This document shows positions 7,441 to 15,521 of a DNA stretch of 16,336 nucleotides, piece after piece. How positions within the stretch are numbered: position 1 is the first letter of the stretch; each line of letters opens with the position of its first letter. The translations under genes were made by a program, and so were the position numbers. Source of the DNA: UMGS1124 sp045541255 (GTDB taxonomy: Bacteria; Bacillota_I; Bacilli_A; RF39; UBA660); assembly GCA_045541255.1 (NCBI GenBank), contig JAZQIU010000049.1, forward strand, positions 1 to 16,336, in the 5' to 3' direction. The notes under the pieces were generated by a model. That model made no database searches, was not told the DNA's origin, and worked only from the letters and a program-made list of their open reading frames with translations.

Positions 7441-8335
7441 ATTTGTTATAAAAATTGATTATATCTTGAATTAAATTATTATTAAATTGTTTATTTTTAA
7501 TCATTTCGATTTCATGTTTATATGGAGGGTAATCTTTCTTTTCTCCAACGTATGGTGTCTCTAGAATTTTTGGAATATCTTTTAATCGTTCATTATAAAT
7601 TACACTAATTAAATTATCAAATCCAATGGTACCTAATCCAAAATTTTCATGTCTATCTTTATGCATACCTATAGTATTTTTAGAATCATTTACATGTATG
7701 CATTTAATTTTATCTATACCAATAGTTTCATCAAATTCATTCAAGTATTCATCAAATCTACTAATATCTACTCCACTATCATTTAAATGACAAGTATCTA
7801 AACAAACACCAATATTTTCTTTTGATTCTACTGCATCTATTATAGTTTTTAATTCATTTAGATTTATCCCACATTCAGTACCTTTTCCTGCCATAGTCTC
7901 TAAAAGTATAGTAACTTGACATCCTGGATATAAAATTTTATTTAAACCATTAGAAATATTATATAATGCTTGATTTCTTTCAATTCCTACACTACTACCT
8001 GGGTGCAATACCAAATATTTAATACCTAATTGTTCTAATCTAGACACTTCTGCTTTTAAGAAATTAATACTAAAATCATATTTGCTAGGATCTAAATCAT
8101 TAGCTAGGTTCACAATATAAGGAGCATGACATACAACTTTTTCAAGCACTATACCATGTTCTTTCATCAATTCATAGGCTTTATATGTTAAACTATCATC
8201 TATTATACAACGATTTGTGTTTTGAGGGGCACCTGTATAAAACATAAATGTGTTTGCCCCATAGCTTATACTTTCTTTAACACTTTTTAATAATTGTTCC
8301 TTACTATCAAAAGAAACATGACTACCTAAATACAT
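7439..8335 (-). CDS. nfo: Endonuclease IV (AP endonuclease)
   Basis: Endonuclease IV cuts DNA 5' of abasic sites during base excision repair. The protein is a TIM barrel with three metal ions. All nine metal ligands known from the Escherichia coli enzyme can be placed: H70, H111, E146, D180, H183, H214, D227, H229 and E259. They sit in the signature blocks LLETMAGKGTECG, GVCLDTCHLNDSG and HVNDSKN/HKDRHENFGLG. I start it at ATG 8335 (298 residues, MYLGSHVSF), because AAGGTGG lies 5 bases upstream and the family begins at this point. The TTG at 8362 would add nine residues that overlap the promoter. The gene is monocistronic, with its own promoter and terminator, and diverges from the membrane-protein gene at 8434. 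Confidence 0.97.
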   Translation of the reverse strand: MYLGSHVSFDSKEQLLKSVKESISYGANTFMFYTGAPQNTNRCIIDDSLTYKAYELMKEHGIVLEKVVCHAPYIVNLANDLDPSKYDFSINFLKAEVSRLEQLGIKYLVLHPGSSVGIERNQALYNISNGLNKILYPGCQVTILLETMAGKGTECGINLNELKTIIDAVESKENIGVCLDTCHLNDSGVDISRFDEYLNEFDETIGIDKIKCIHVNDSKNTIGMHKDRHENFGLGTIGFDNLISVIYNERLKDIPKILETPYVGEKKDYPPYKHEIEMIKNKQFNNNLIQDIINFYNK

Positions 8336-8353
8336 ATTTACCACCTTAGATTT

Positions 8354-8382
8354 ATTATACAAAAAAATGTTATATCTATCTA
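8354..8382 (-). promoter_or_regulatory. Sigma-A-type promoter of nfo
   Basis: On the minus strand TAGATA (8377-8382), a 17-base spacer and a perfect TATAAT (8354-8359) lie about 18 bases before the chosen ATG. The -35 box matches four of six positions. Confidence 0.5.
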
Positions 8383-8433
8383 GTATTATTTGTTTTTTTA
8401 TATTTGTTATGTTAAAATTTTAATGGTGATATT

Positions 8434-8859
8434 ATGAAAAAAATATGGAATAATAATTCAAAACTTTTAATGATTATAACTACTTTAGAATTAATTTTAT
8501 CTACATACTTTTTAATTTATTTTGGTTATGTAGATAGATTAAATTATATAGAAAGTCAAACAACTACTATGAGTGATTTAGCTATTTTGATACAAAATAT
8601 GTATACATCAACTTGGTGGGCTTTGATAATAGTCTCTATTATACTAATTAGTGTTTTTTCTTTAACTAGTATACTCTATAAAAAAAACGAATTTCATTTT
8701 ATCTCAATTCTTATATGGTGTATGTTATTTATATTAGCATTAGATTTTACCAAAAGTTTTACATATAATTTATCTAATATTGCGATATTTATACCAATAA
8801 TACTTATAAATATTAAAGCTTATTTTAATCAGAAGTTATTTATAAAAAATACTAAATAA
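8434..8859 (+). CDS. Small integral membrane protein, four helices, unknown function
   Basis: This 141-residue protein belongs to no family I recognise. Four hydrophobic segments can be seen at about residues 10-32, 60-82, 86-105 and 112-131, separated by short charged loops. The loop between helices 1 and 2 (about 33-58) is the longest and polar. The C-terminus is lysine-rich and probably cytoplasmic. A GGTGAT ribosome binding site ends 3 bases before the ATG. It diverges from nfo and is followed by its own strong hairpin, so it is separately transcribed from the RNase J gene downstream. I saw no catalytic or metal-binding motif. Confidence 0.7.
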   Translation: MKKIWNNNSKLLMIITTLELILSTYFLIYFGYVDRLNYIESQTTTMSDLAILIQNMYTSTWWALIIVSIILISVFSLTSILYKKNEFHFISILIWCMLFILALDFTKSFTYNLSNIAIFIPIILINIKAYFNQKLFIKNTK

Positions 8860-8874
8860 AAATTAGTATTTTTT
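8844..8874 (+). terminator. Hairpin terminator after the small membrane protein gene
   Basis: A 12-bp perfect stem (AAAAAATACTAA at 8844-8855 with TTAGTATTTTTT at 8863-8874) has a 7-base loop and ends in a six-base T-run. It overlaps the stop codon. Confidence 0.75.
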
Positions 8875-8890
8875 ATATGTCTTGCTCTAC

Positions 8891-8919
8891 TAGACAAAAT
8901 AGTAAAAATATATTATAAT
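8891..8919 (+). promoter_or_regulatory. Sigma-A-type promoter of the RNase J gene
   Basis: TAGACA (8891-8896), a 17-base spacer and a perfect TATAAT (8914-8919) lie upstream of an approximately 40-base leader. The leader carries a consensus AAGGAGG ribosome binding site at 8955-8961, six bases before the ATG. Confidence 0.8.
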
Positions 8920-8967
8920 TATTTGTATGTGAAAGCTTTGTAATTAATATTTTTAAGGAGGAAAAGT

Positions 8968-10635
8968 ATGAAAAATGTAGACGCAAGTACGTCTGTATTT
9001 GCATTGGGTGGTTTAGGTGAAATAGGAAAAAATATGTATGTTATTGAAACTAACCAAGATTTAATTTTAATAGATGCTGGTGTAATGTTTCCAGAAGATG
9101 ATTTATTAGGAATAGATTATGTTATTCAAGATATAACTTATTTAAAACAAAAAGAAAATAAAATTAGAGCTTTATTTATAACTCATGGGCATGAAGATCA
9201 TATAGGTGGTATAACATTTTTATTACAAAGCATAAATATACCTAAAATATATGCTCCTCAAATTGCTCGTGATTTAATAGAAAAAAAGTTAGAAGATAAA
9301 AATATTAGATATGATAATTTAGAAACTGTTAGTAAGGATTCAGTAATTAAATTTAAGAGTATGTTTGTAGAATTTATCAATACTACTCACTCTATTCCTG
9401 ATTCTTTTGCTATCGTAGTTCATACACCTGTTGGTGTTATCATGACAACTGGAGATTTTAAGTTTGATCTTACTCCTATCGGTCCAATGGCTGATATACA
9501 CAAAATGGCTGAATTAGGGAAAAAAGGTGTTAAATTATTATTATCTGATAGTACTAATGCTTTATCCGAAGGTTTTTCCAAAAGTGAAAGTACAGTTGAT
9601 GAAGCTTTAGGAGATATATTTAGTAAAGTAAGATCAAGAATAATTATTGCAACTTTTGCTTCTAATATTTATAGAATTAAACATATTGTAGAAACTTGTA
9701 GAAAGAACAACAGAAAAATAATTACATTTGGTAGAAGTATGGAAAATGCAAAAGAAATTGCATTAAAAAATAATTTAATAACTGATAGTAATATATTTAT
9801 AGATGCTAATGAAGCTAAAAATTTAAAAAAGGATGAAATTTGTATTTTATGTACTGGTTCTCAAGGTGAGCCTTTAGCAGCTTTATCTAGAATCGCAAAT
9901 GGAACACATAAACAAATTCAACTTTTGCCTGATGATATCGTAGTATTCTCATCTAGCCCTATTCCAGGTAATAGCGCAAGTATAAACAGAATCATTAATA
10001 AATTATATTTAAAAGGTGTTAGAGTTTATACTAACACTGAACTTAAAGATATACATACATCAGGTCATGCTAAACAAGAAGAGTTAAAATGGATGTTAAG
10101 AATAATTAAACCGGAATATTTCATGCCAGTTCATGGTGAATATAGAATGTTAAAGAAACATAGAGATTTAGCGATTTCTTGTGATATTAAACCAGAAAAT
10201 GTATTTATTATGAGAAATGGCGATGTCTTAGAGCTTAAAAAACATGAGGCAATTATGAATAAAAAAGTTCCTGCTGGAGATATTTATGTAGACGGCTCAA
10301 GAATCGGAGATATTGGTTCTGTAGTTATTAAAGATAGAAAATTAATGAGCAATGATGGTATTTTAGTTACTATAATTAATATCGATCCTAAAACTAGAGA
10401 GTTATTAATAAAACCAAATATAACAACTAGAGGTTTTATACTAGTTAATGAAAATGTAGAATTAATTCATGAAATTGAAAAAAAAGTTAGTGAAATAGTT
10501 AAAAACTCTTTAGCAAATGGATATAATTATATTAATTTAAAAAATCAAATAATATTAGAGCTTAATCCATTTATAAATAATTTGACAGGAAGAAGACCAA
10601 TTATACTTCCAGTTATAATGGAAGTTAAGAGATAA
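8968..10635 (+). CDS. rnjA: Ribonuclease J
   Basis: RNase J is a metallo-beta-lactamase/beta-CASP ribonuclease with 5' exonuclease and endonuclease activity, central to mRNA decay and rRNA maturation in Gram-positive bacteria. The 555-residue length fits. The zinc-site motif HGHEDH is at residues 73-78, with further ligands at H141 (TTHSIPDS), D163 (TTGDFKFD) and H389 (MPVHGEYR). The beta-CASP region includes ATFASNIYRI (228-237) and HTSGHA (363-368). The C-terminal domain ends in the family's RRPIILPVIMEV block. Since the active site is intact, the J1 type (rnjA) is likely, but a J2 paralogue cannot be excluded from sequence alone. It has a strong promoter, a consensus ribosome binding site and its own terminator, as expected for an essential, well-expressed gene. 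Confidence 0.95.
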   Translation: MKNVDASTSVFALGGLGEIGKNMYVIETNQDLILIDAGVMFPEDDLLGIDYVIQDITYLKQKENKIRALFITHGHEDHIGGITFLLQSINIPKIYAPQIARDLIEKKLEDKNIRYDNLETVSKDSVIKFKSMFVEFINTTHSIPDSFAIVVHTPVGVIMTTGDFKFDLTPIGPMADIHKMAELGKKGVKLLLSDSTNALSEGFSKSESTVDEALGDIFSKVRSRIIIATFASNIYRIKHIVETCRKNNRKIITFGRSMENAKEIALKNNLITDSNIFIDANEAKNLKKDEICILCTGSQGEPLAALSRIANGTHKQIQLLPDDIVVFSSSPIPGNSASINRIINKLYLKGVRVYTNTELKDIHTSGHAKQEELKWMLRIIKPEYFMPVHGEYRMLKKHRDLAISCDIKPENVFIMRNGDVLELKKHEAIMNKKVPAGDIYVDGSRIGDIGSVVIKDRKLMSNDGILVTIINIDPKTRELLIKPNITTRGFILVNENVELIHEIEKKVSEIVKNSLANGYNYINLKNQIILELNPFINNLTGRRPIILPVIMEVKR

Positions 10636-10658
10636 CAGATTTTATAATCTGTTTTTTT
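10634..10658 (+). terminator. Hairpin terminator after the RNase J gene
   Basis: An 8-bp perfect stem (AACAGATT at 10634-10641 with AATCTGTT at 10646-10653) has a TTAT loop and a T-run to 10658. It starts inside the stop codon. Confidence 0.8.
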
Positions 10659-10705
10659 GAACATTTTTGAAAGTTAATCATTTAATATCATAGGGTGATA
10701 AATTA

Positions 10706-11491
10706 ATGATTAGTTTTTTTTATGAACTACATCCTGCTATACAGGCATTTATCGCAGGGATATTTACTTTTTTAATAACTTCTTTTGGTTCTGCTAGTGT
10801 ATTTTTATTTAAAAAGTTTAATAAAACTTTATTAGATAGTTTCTTAAGCATCAGTGCAGGTGTCATGATTGCTGCAAGTTTTTTTTCTTTAATTAATCCG
10901 GCAATTGATATGGCCGAGAGTTTAAATTTAATTCCTATAATAGTATTATTAGTTGGTATATTAGGAGGAACTATTCTACTATTTATTGGAGATAAAATTT
11001 TTGAAAGTAAAATGAAATTATCAAAAGATAAAAAAAGAACAAGTATGTTATTCTTTTCTATTCTTTTACACAATATTCCAGAAGGAATGGCTATAGGTGT
11101 TGCATTTGGTTCTGTTATATATGGTTTAGACGGAGCTACTGTAGGAGCAGCAATGACTTTAGCTATAGGTATAGGAATACAAAATTTTCCAGAAGGAAGT
11201 GCAATAAGTTTGCCACTTTTAGCAGCAGGAGAATCTAAAAAGAAAGCATTTTTTGTAGGATGTTTATCAGCACTTGTTGAGCCTATTGCTGCTGCTGCTG
11301 GAGCATTATTAGTTTTAAAAGTAAATATAGTCCTTCCATACTTACTCGCTTTTGCAGCAGGTGCTATGTTATATGTTGTAGTTGAAGAAATAATACCAGA
11401 AAGTCAAAATACAGAAAAAAAAGACCTCATGGCCTTAATAACTATAATTGGTTTTTCTATTATGATGTTTTTAGATGTCGTATTAGGATAA
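10706..11491 (+). CDS. ZIP-family divalent metal (zinc) transporter
   Basis: This is a 261-residue membrane protein with about eight transmembrane segments (roughly 8-36, 42-62, 76-95, 113-138, 147-172, 181-205, 210-230, 240-260). The transport-site motifs of the ZIP family are present: HNIPEG at 122-127 in helix 4, QNFPEG at 159-164 in helix 5, and E192 in SALVEP. A Gln rather than His in helix 5 is typical of GufA-type bacterial ZIPs. Members carry zinc and sometimes other divalent metals into the cytoplasm; metal preference cannot be read here. A short charged loop (about 96-112) joins helices 3 and 4 in place of the long His-rich loop of eukaryotic relatives. AGGGTGAT precedes the ATG. 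No clear promoter was found in the 47 bases after the RNase J terminator, so some readthrough is possible. Confidence 0.92.
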   Translation: MISFFYELHPAIQAFIAGIFTFLITSFGSASVFLFKKFNKTLLDSFLSISAGVMIAASFFSLINPAIDMAESLNLIPIIVLLVGILGGTILLFIGDKIFESKMKLSKDKKRTSMLFFSILLHNIPEGMAIGVAFGSVIYGLDGATVGAAMTLAIGIGIQNFPEGSAISLPLLAAGESKKKAFFVGCLSALVEPIAAAAGALLVLKVNIVLPYLLAFAAGAMLYVVVEEIIPESQNTEKKDLMALITIIGFSIMMFLDVVLG

Positions 11492-11508
11492 ACTATTATA
11501 GTTTTTTT
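11490..11508 (+). terminator. Short hairpin terminator after the ZIP transporter gene
   Basis: A 6-bp stem (AAACTA at 11490-11495 with TAGTTT at 11499-11504) has a 3-base loop and is followed by a T-run to 11508. It is weak but well placed, overlapping the stop codon. Confidence 0.5.
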
Positions 11509-11511
11509 ATG

Positions 11512-11534
11512 AAAAAAAGTTCATTTCTGAACTT
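11512..11534 (-). terminator. Hairpin terminator after the calcium-repeat protein gene
   Basis: A 7-bp perfect stem (AAGTTCA at 11517-11523 with TGAACTT at 11528-11534) has a tetraloop and seven T residues on the minus strand. It sits back to back with the plus-strand terminator of the ZIP gene. Confidence 0.75.
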
Positions 11535-12834
11535 AATATTCATTATCTAAATAAATTTCAATATAGCCAGAGAATGTCTTTCCTTGATCATAATTTTGTC
11601 TTCCACCTACTCCTTGCAATTTGAAATCAATTTCATATTCTTGAGATGAATATGGTGGGATTATAATTTCTGTTGCAACTGGTGTTGTTGTTTTAGGGGC
11701 TGTTCTAAAATCAAAGTTTGCGCCATTTCCTGTACTCGCTATTTTATATTTGAAATTTTCTGATTCATAATCATTTAGTGTTACAACCCATCTTAAATTA
11801 TACATAACATATAAACTAGATTTGTTTGTTACTCTAAACTTTTTAGTAGGTATATCTTGTACATAATTTGGTTGATCATCAGGATATATATCAGTTATAA
11901 ATACCTTATTAGTATCTTCATATTCTAATATTAATTCTCCTGCTTTTATTGAAACTTCTTTATTTCCAATAGTTGAACTTGTTCCACTATTTACAGGATC
12001 CATATTTTCTAATTCTTCACTCTTTAAACAATATTTATCGCATTTGTTATCGTGATTTATATCGCAATGGAGATCACATTTCATATCTCTATTCATATCA
12101 AAGTTTAAATCAGCCTTATTATCTCCGTCAATATCTTTTAATAAATCTGGTTTATTGTTACCATTTATAGATAAATTTATATCTGGCCATCCATCTCCGT
12201 TTATATCACAATTTAAGTCACATTTTCCGTCATTATTCAAATCTAAATTCATTTTATTATGATCGGCTATACCATTATGATTGTGGTCTACATTAAATAT
12301 TGCAATACGATTTCCCATATAATCTATATTTAAATTTGGTTTGTCGTCATTATTAGTATCAATATTTACTTCTGCTTTTTTATCTCCATTTAAGTCTAAA
12401 TTTAATTCTGGAATTCCATCTCCATCTATATCTTTATTAAGATTTTTTATTATTGAATAATTTACACTTGAATAACTTGCTCCTAATATTGCCAATAAAA
12501 GTATAGTTACAAATAGTAAGTATAAAAACCAAGGTCTATTATTATATATTTTTATGTATAACTTATTGCCTTTTTTTTGTACCATTACCCCATATGGTAA
12601 ATGTATCTTGTTATCTTTAGGATCACATGTTAATTTAATACATCTAAGAGCATATTTTCTTAACGATTCTATTTCTTCACCAGAGTATATTTTATCAAAT
12701 ACATCTTCGAAATATTTTTCTTGCTTTTCTACACTTAGTTTTTCTAATTCTTCTAGTTCAATTATTTGTGTTCTTATTTTTGATTTATCTAATCTTTTTT
12801 TTCTTAGTTTTTTATCTTCTTTACTATTATTCAT
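11533..12834 (-). CDS. Single-pass surface protein with calcium-loop-like repeats
   Basis: I start this gene at ATG 12834 (433 residues), where AAGGAG lies 9 bases upstream. The longer frame to 12885 would read into the -35 box. Order of parts: a charged cytoplasmic segment with a coiled-coil-like stretch (1-100), one membrane helix (about 102-119), eleven tandem repeats of about 12 residues (135-269), and a strand-rich C-terminal domain (about 290-433). The repeats follow D-x-[ND]-x-D-x-K-x-D-L-N-x, as in DIDGDGIPELNL and DLNNDGKCDLNC. Acidic residues at positions 1, 3, 5 and 9 are as in calcium-binding loops of thrombospondin type 3 and dockerin-like repeats. Three repeats carry a C-D-x-x-C pair (205/209, 253/257, 265/269). 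The C-terminal part looks like an immunoglobulin-like or TasA/camelysin-like beta sandwich, a weak guess. The likely topology is N-in with the repeats outside. Its function is unknown; a structural or adhesive role is inferred. Confidence 0.8.
   Translation of the reverse strand: MNNSKEDKKLRKKRLDKSKIRTQIIELEELEKLSVEKQEKYFEDVFDKIYSGEEIESLRKYALRCIKLTCDPKDNKIHLPYGVMVQKKGNKLYIKIYNNRPWFLYLLFVTILLLAILGASYSSVNYSIIKNLNKDIDGDGIPELNLDLNGDKKAEVNIDTNNDDKPNLNIDYMGNRIAIFNVDHNHNGIADHNKMNLDLNNDGKCDLNCDINGDGWPDINLSINGNNKPDLLKDIDGDNKADLNFDMNRDMKCDLHCDINHDNKCDKYCLKSEELENMDPVNSGTSSTIGNKEVSIKAGELILEYEDTNKVFITDIYPDDQPNYVQDIPTKKFRVTNKSSLYVMYNLRWVVTLNDYESENFKYKIASTGNGANFDFRTAPKTTTPVATEIIIPPYSSQEYEIDFKLQGVGGRQNYDQGKTFSGYIEIYLDNEY
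12028..12432 (-). repeat. Eleven tandem ~36-base coding repeats (calcium-loop-like)
   Basis: Residues 135-269 of the surface protein are built of eleven units with a 12-residue (36-base) period; only the fifth is longer, at 15 residues. Unit heads include DIDGDG, DLNGDK, DTNNDD, DHNHNG, DLNNDG, DINGDG, DIDGDN, DMNRDM and DINHDN. The fourth (DYMGNR) and eighth (SINGNN) units have lost acidic ligands. Confidence 0.8.
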
Positions 12835-12856
12835 AAATATACTCTCCTTATTATTA

Positions 12857-12885
12857 ATTATACAAAAGTATAGCAAAAAACTCAA
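12857..12885 (-). promoter_or_regulatory. Sigma-A-type promoter of the calcium-repeat protein gene
   Basis: On the minus strand TTGAGT (12880-12885), a 17-base spacer and a perfect TATAAT (12857-12862) lie about 22 bases before the ATG. Confidence 0.65.
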
Positions 12886-12888
12886 TAT

Positions 12889-12911
12889 AAAAAGTATGCA
12901 AAATGCATACT
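12889..12911 (-). terminator. Hairpin terminator of the AAA+/DUF2357 operon
   Basis: An 8-bp perfect stem (AGTATGCA at 12893-12900 with TGCATACT at 12904-12911) has a 3-base loop and a T-run on the minus strand. It overlaps the TAG stop of the DUF2357 gene, directly upstream of the next promoter. Confidence 0.75.
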
Positions 12912-14001
12912 AATTCAATAAATCATCTATTTCTTTTATTTTATTTTTATGTTTATGAATAAATGTATTATAAATTTCTGTAATCTCTTCTTCTCTTTTT
13001 TTCTTATCTTCCAAAGCTACATTATAATATTTTTTTGTTTTTTCTAAAAACTCATTAACATCATGTTTTTCTTCATAAATATAATCACTTAATAATTTAT
13101 TTAATTTAGAATCAATATCTCTATATTGCATTAAATTGTCTGCTTTTTCATCTATTGCGTTACAATCTATAAAATATGCTAATGTAAACTCATCTTTTGT
13201 ATCTTTGCTTGTATTTGTTAATTTTTCATAATTAATTACTTTTGGATCTTTAAATTCAAAATTATCTAAATATTGCCACAATACAAATGCTTTTTGGAAA
13301 TTTGGTTCTCTTAAAATTAAATTGGTTTTTCTTATTGGATTCCTTACTAAAGAACAACCAATTAATTCTCTAATCATTTCTGTCGTTCTAAAACCACTAA
13401 TAATTTCATAACAGGCAAGAATTCTATTTTTATAATCGCTTCCATCTTCTGTTAAATCTATTTCATCTTGCTCTTCCATTTTTAGTTCTATTTTTATTTT
13501 TCTATTTTCTAAATTAGTTTCCGCTTTGTATGAAACTTCCTTATTAATTTCTTTCTTTGATGTTAATTCTAAATCTTCAAGTTGTCTATTAATAAAGTTT
13601 TCTAATCTAGTAACTAAAGTATATATAAATCTATTTTCATATAAGTCTGATGTGTCTTCTTTATGAACATTTAAAAGTTTCTTTGGTACAACATCACCAT
13701 TTTCATCAAGATCTTGAATATTTTCAGAATGTTGAGCTAAATGTTTTATTGTTTCTTGGGAAACTCTTTTTGTTTTTTCAACTATAACAACATCTTCTTC
13801 TTGAACAATAAATCTTCTTGGATTTCTTACTATTTTATCTATATTTGGTAAAGCATCTTCTAATACCGTTAACCAACTATAATCTATCTTTGTTTCTTTA
13901 ATATCTGAAGAAGCAACAAAAGTTGCTTCTGTTTTAGACATAAATGTATCAAGTTTGTTAGTATTAATATTATTCATTACATCTGTAATATTCTTTAACA
14001 T
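12910..14001 (-). CDS. DUF2357-type partner protein of the AAA+ ATPase (no nuclease seen)
   Basis: This 363-residue soluble protein carries the block typical of DUF2357 proteins: YSWLTVLEDALPNID (residues 41-55), IVRNPRRFI (57-65), a TIKHLAQH helix (84-91), then LLNVHKEDTSDLYENRFIYTLV (109-130). DUF2357 domains occur at the N-terminus of McrC-like proteins, the partners of McrB AAA+ motors, which usually end in a PD-(D/E)XK nuclease. Here I see no such nuclease motif. The second half is charged and helical and ends in a probable coiled coil (about 315-363). It starts 10 bases after the AAA+ gene, with AGGTGA 5 bases before the ATG, and is the last gene of the operon. By analogy it may bind and stimulate the ATPase or link it to a target. 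The family call is moderately sure; the role is inferred. Confidence 0.7.
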   Translation of the reverse strand: MLKNITDVMNNINTNKLDTFMSKTEATFVASSDIKETKIDYSWLTVLEDALPNIDKIVRNPRRFIVQEEDVVIVEKTKRVSQETIKHLAQHSENIQDLDENGDVVPKKLLNVHKEDTSDLYENRFIYTLVTRLENFINRQLEDLELTSKKEINKEVSYKAETNLENRKIKIELKMEEQDEIDLTEDGSDYKNRILACYEIISGFRTTEMIRELIGCSLVRNPIRKTNLILREPNFQKAFVLWQYLDNFEFKDPKVINYEKLTNTSKDTKDEFTLAYFIDCNAIDEKADNLMQYRDIDSKLNKLLSDYIYEEKHDVNEFLEKTKKYYNVALEDKKKREEEITEIYNTFIHKHKNKIKEIDDLLN

Positions 14002-14011
14002 AACTCACCTA

Positions 14012-15508
14012 CTACATTGATTTTTTTAATCTTAATATAAAGTCTTTACATTTAGTCATATTTTCTTTACCAAAATGTACATTAAGATAATTTATAAATT
14101 CATCTAATTCATTTTTTATGAATGCTAAATTTAATTGTTCAAATTTTCTTAATATTTTACTTGCAATTAAATAGTCAATAGCATCTATTTCTGTACCACC
14201 ACATGCAACATATGCAGGTACAAAGTCTTCAATTTGTCTCATAATACGGTTACCAAACGAAATTCTAAAATGCTCTATTATATATTGATCTAGTTCATCT
14301 AATTTAGTTAACATTTCTCCACTTACTGGATATTTTTTGAATGCATCTTCAAATAAACTTTCAAAATAACTATCACTTATATTAATTCCTTCAGTTTTTG
14401 GCGCATCAAATTTAGCACATTTTTCATTGATATCAATTGGCATCGCTCTATCGTAAACTTTATCTGTAACCATAAATGTTGAATCGTCGTTATTTATTGT
14501 TCCTATGTACCACATATTACCAGGTAATGTAAAATTACCACCAACAATCTTTTTAGGATCATTTTCCCAAGGAGTAGCAACTAAATTTACAACCCACTCT
14601 TCTTTAGTTGGCATTTCCATAATTGATAACATTTCTGCAAAATAATATTCAACACGAGCTATATTCATTTCATCTAAAATTGTAACATATATTTTTTCAT
14701 TATAAGTAGCTTCATACATCTTACTTAATAATTCTGTTTCATTAAATCTTTTTGTAAATTCATTGAAATAACCGAATAATTCAGTTCTATCTCTCCATGA
14801 TGGTTGAACCGGTGCTATTACTGAATCATTTCCTAAAAAGTGTCCAAATGCATATGCTAAAGATGTTTTACCTGTACCAGATATACCTTGTAATATTAAT
14901 AATCTACTAGCACCAAATGATGATATAAATAATCTTATTAATTCTGGTGTGTAATATAATTCTAATTCGCTTGCAGCATAATTTCTAAATCTTTCGCAAA
15001 TTTGCTCTAATGTTAATGTATTATCAAATGGTTTTTCAGGTGTATAATTTTCCCATTCTTGATCAATTTTAGTAAGTTTATAGAATCTGCTTTCACCTTT
15101 ACCAATTTTAGTAATTGGATTACCATTTTCATCTAATTCATTACCTAAATTTTCAGCCATTGTAATTAATTTATCATTTTCTTGTCTCAACTTAATCATA
15201 TCATAGTTAAGTTTTTCAACTTCTTCTAACAATGCATCTTGTTCATGACTTTTTCTTACTACTTTTATAACTTTTTTTACAATAAAATAAATTAAATATG
15301 CAAATAACGCTAATAATAATATTAAACAAATAACTGCTATTATAATAAATGCAATACTAACACTTTCTTGATAACTTTTTATAGTTTCATAATATTCTAC
15401 TATATTTAACATATCTATTATACCTGAAAATATAGATTTAAAAATTGAAACTAACCCGTCAAAAAATGGTGTTAAAAAATCTACAAAAAACTTTCCATAA
15501 TTATTCAT
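14012..15508 (-). CDS. Membrane-anchored McrB-like AAA+ ATPase
   Basis: This is a 498-residue protein in three parts. The N-terminus has an amphipathic, Phe-rich stretch (1-35) and one strong membrane helix (about 52-78), followed by basic residues that place the rest in the cytoplasm. A coiled coil follows (about 87-122). The AAA+ module (about 185-460) has Walker A GISGTGKT (208-215), Walker B VTILDEMN (275-282), a GTINNDDST sensor block (336-344) and a possible arginine finger R354. The LDEMN Walker B, and the N-x-x-D after a TIN stretch, resemble the McrB/MoxR-like branch. McrB is a GTPase; which nucleotide is used here cannot be told. A membrane anchor is not a feature of classical McrB. 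It starts 13 bases after the upstream gene, with AGAGGT or AAGGAT as ribosome binding site, and is followed by the DUF2357 gene after 10 bases. Confidence 0.85.
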   Translation of the reverse strand: MNNYGKFFVDFLTPFFDGLVSIFKSIFSGIIDMLNIVEYYETIKSYQESVSIAFIIIAVICLILLLALFAYLIYFIVKKVIKVVRKSHEQDALLEEVEKLNYDMIKLRQENDKLITMAENLGNELDENGNPITKIGKGESRFYKLTKIDQEWENYTPEKPFDNTLTLEQICERFRNYAASELELYYTPELIRLFISSFGASRLLILQGISGTGKTSLAYAFGHFLGNDSVIAPVQPSWRDRTELFGYFNEFTKRFNETELLSKMYEATYNEKIYVTILDEMNIARVEYYFAEMLSIMEMPTKEEWVVNLVATPWENDPKKIVGGNFTLPGNMWYIGTINNDDSTFMVTDKVYDRAMPIDINEKCAKFDAPKTEGINISDSYFESLFEDAFKKYPVSGEMLTKLDELDQYIIEHFRISFGNRIMRQIEDFVPAYVACGGTEIDAIDYLIASKILRKFEQLNLAFIKNELDEFINYLNVHFGKENMTKCKDFILRLKKSM

Positions 15509-15521
15509 ATCCTTATACCTC

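Noticed and set aside
8336..8362. TTG start adding nine residues to endonuclease IV
   Set aside because: The codon overlaps the -10 box, and the family begins at the GSHVS block just after ATG 8335.
10720..11073. 117-codon minus-strand open frame inside the ZIP gene
   Set aside because: It is antisense to a clear transporter gene, has no family features, and is a by-product of the hydrophobic codon pattern.
12028..12432. CRISPR-like periodic repeat
   Set aside because: The 36-base period is in-frame coding sequence for degenerate protein repeats, with no conserved palindromic repeat or unique spacers.
12835..12885. Upstream start adding 17 residues to the calcium-repeat protein
   Set aside because: It would translate through the -10 and -35 boxes and lacks a ribosome binding site, whereas ATG 12834 has AAGGAG upstream.
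12554..12913. 119-codon plus-strand open frame opposite the calcium-repeat gene
   Set aside because: It is a shadow frame with low-complexity Ser/Leu content that runs through the promoter and terminator of the minus-strand genes.
12910..15508. Calling the ATPase/DUF2357 pair a classical McrBC restriction system
   Set aside because: No nuclease motif and no DNA-binding domain typical of McrB were seen, and the ATPase is membrane-anchored.
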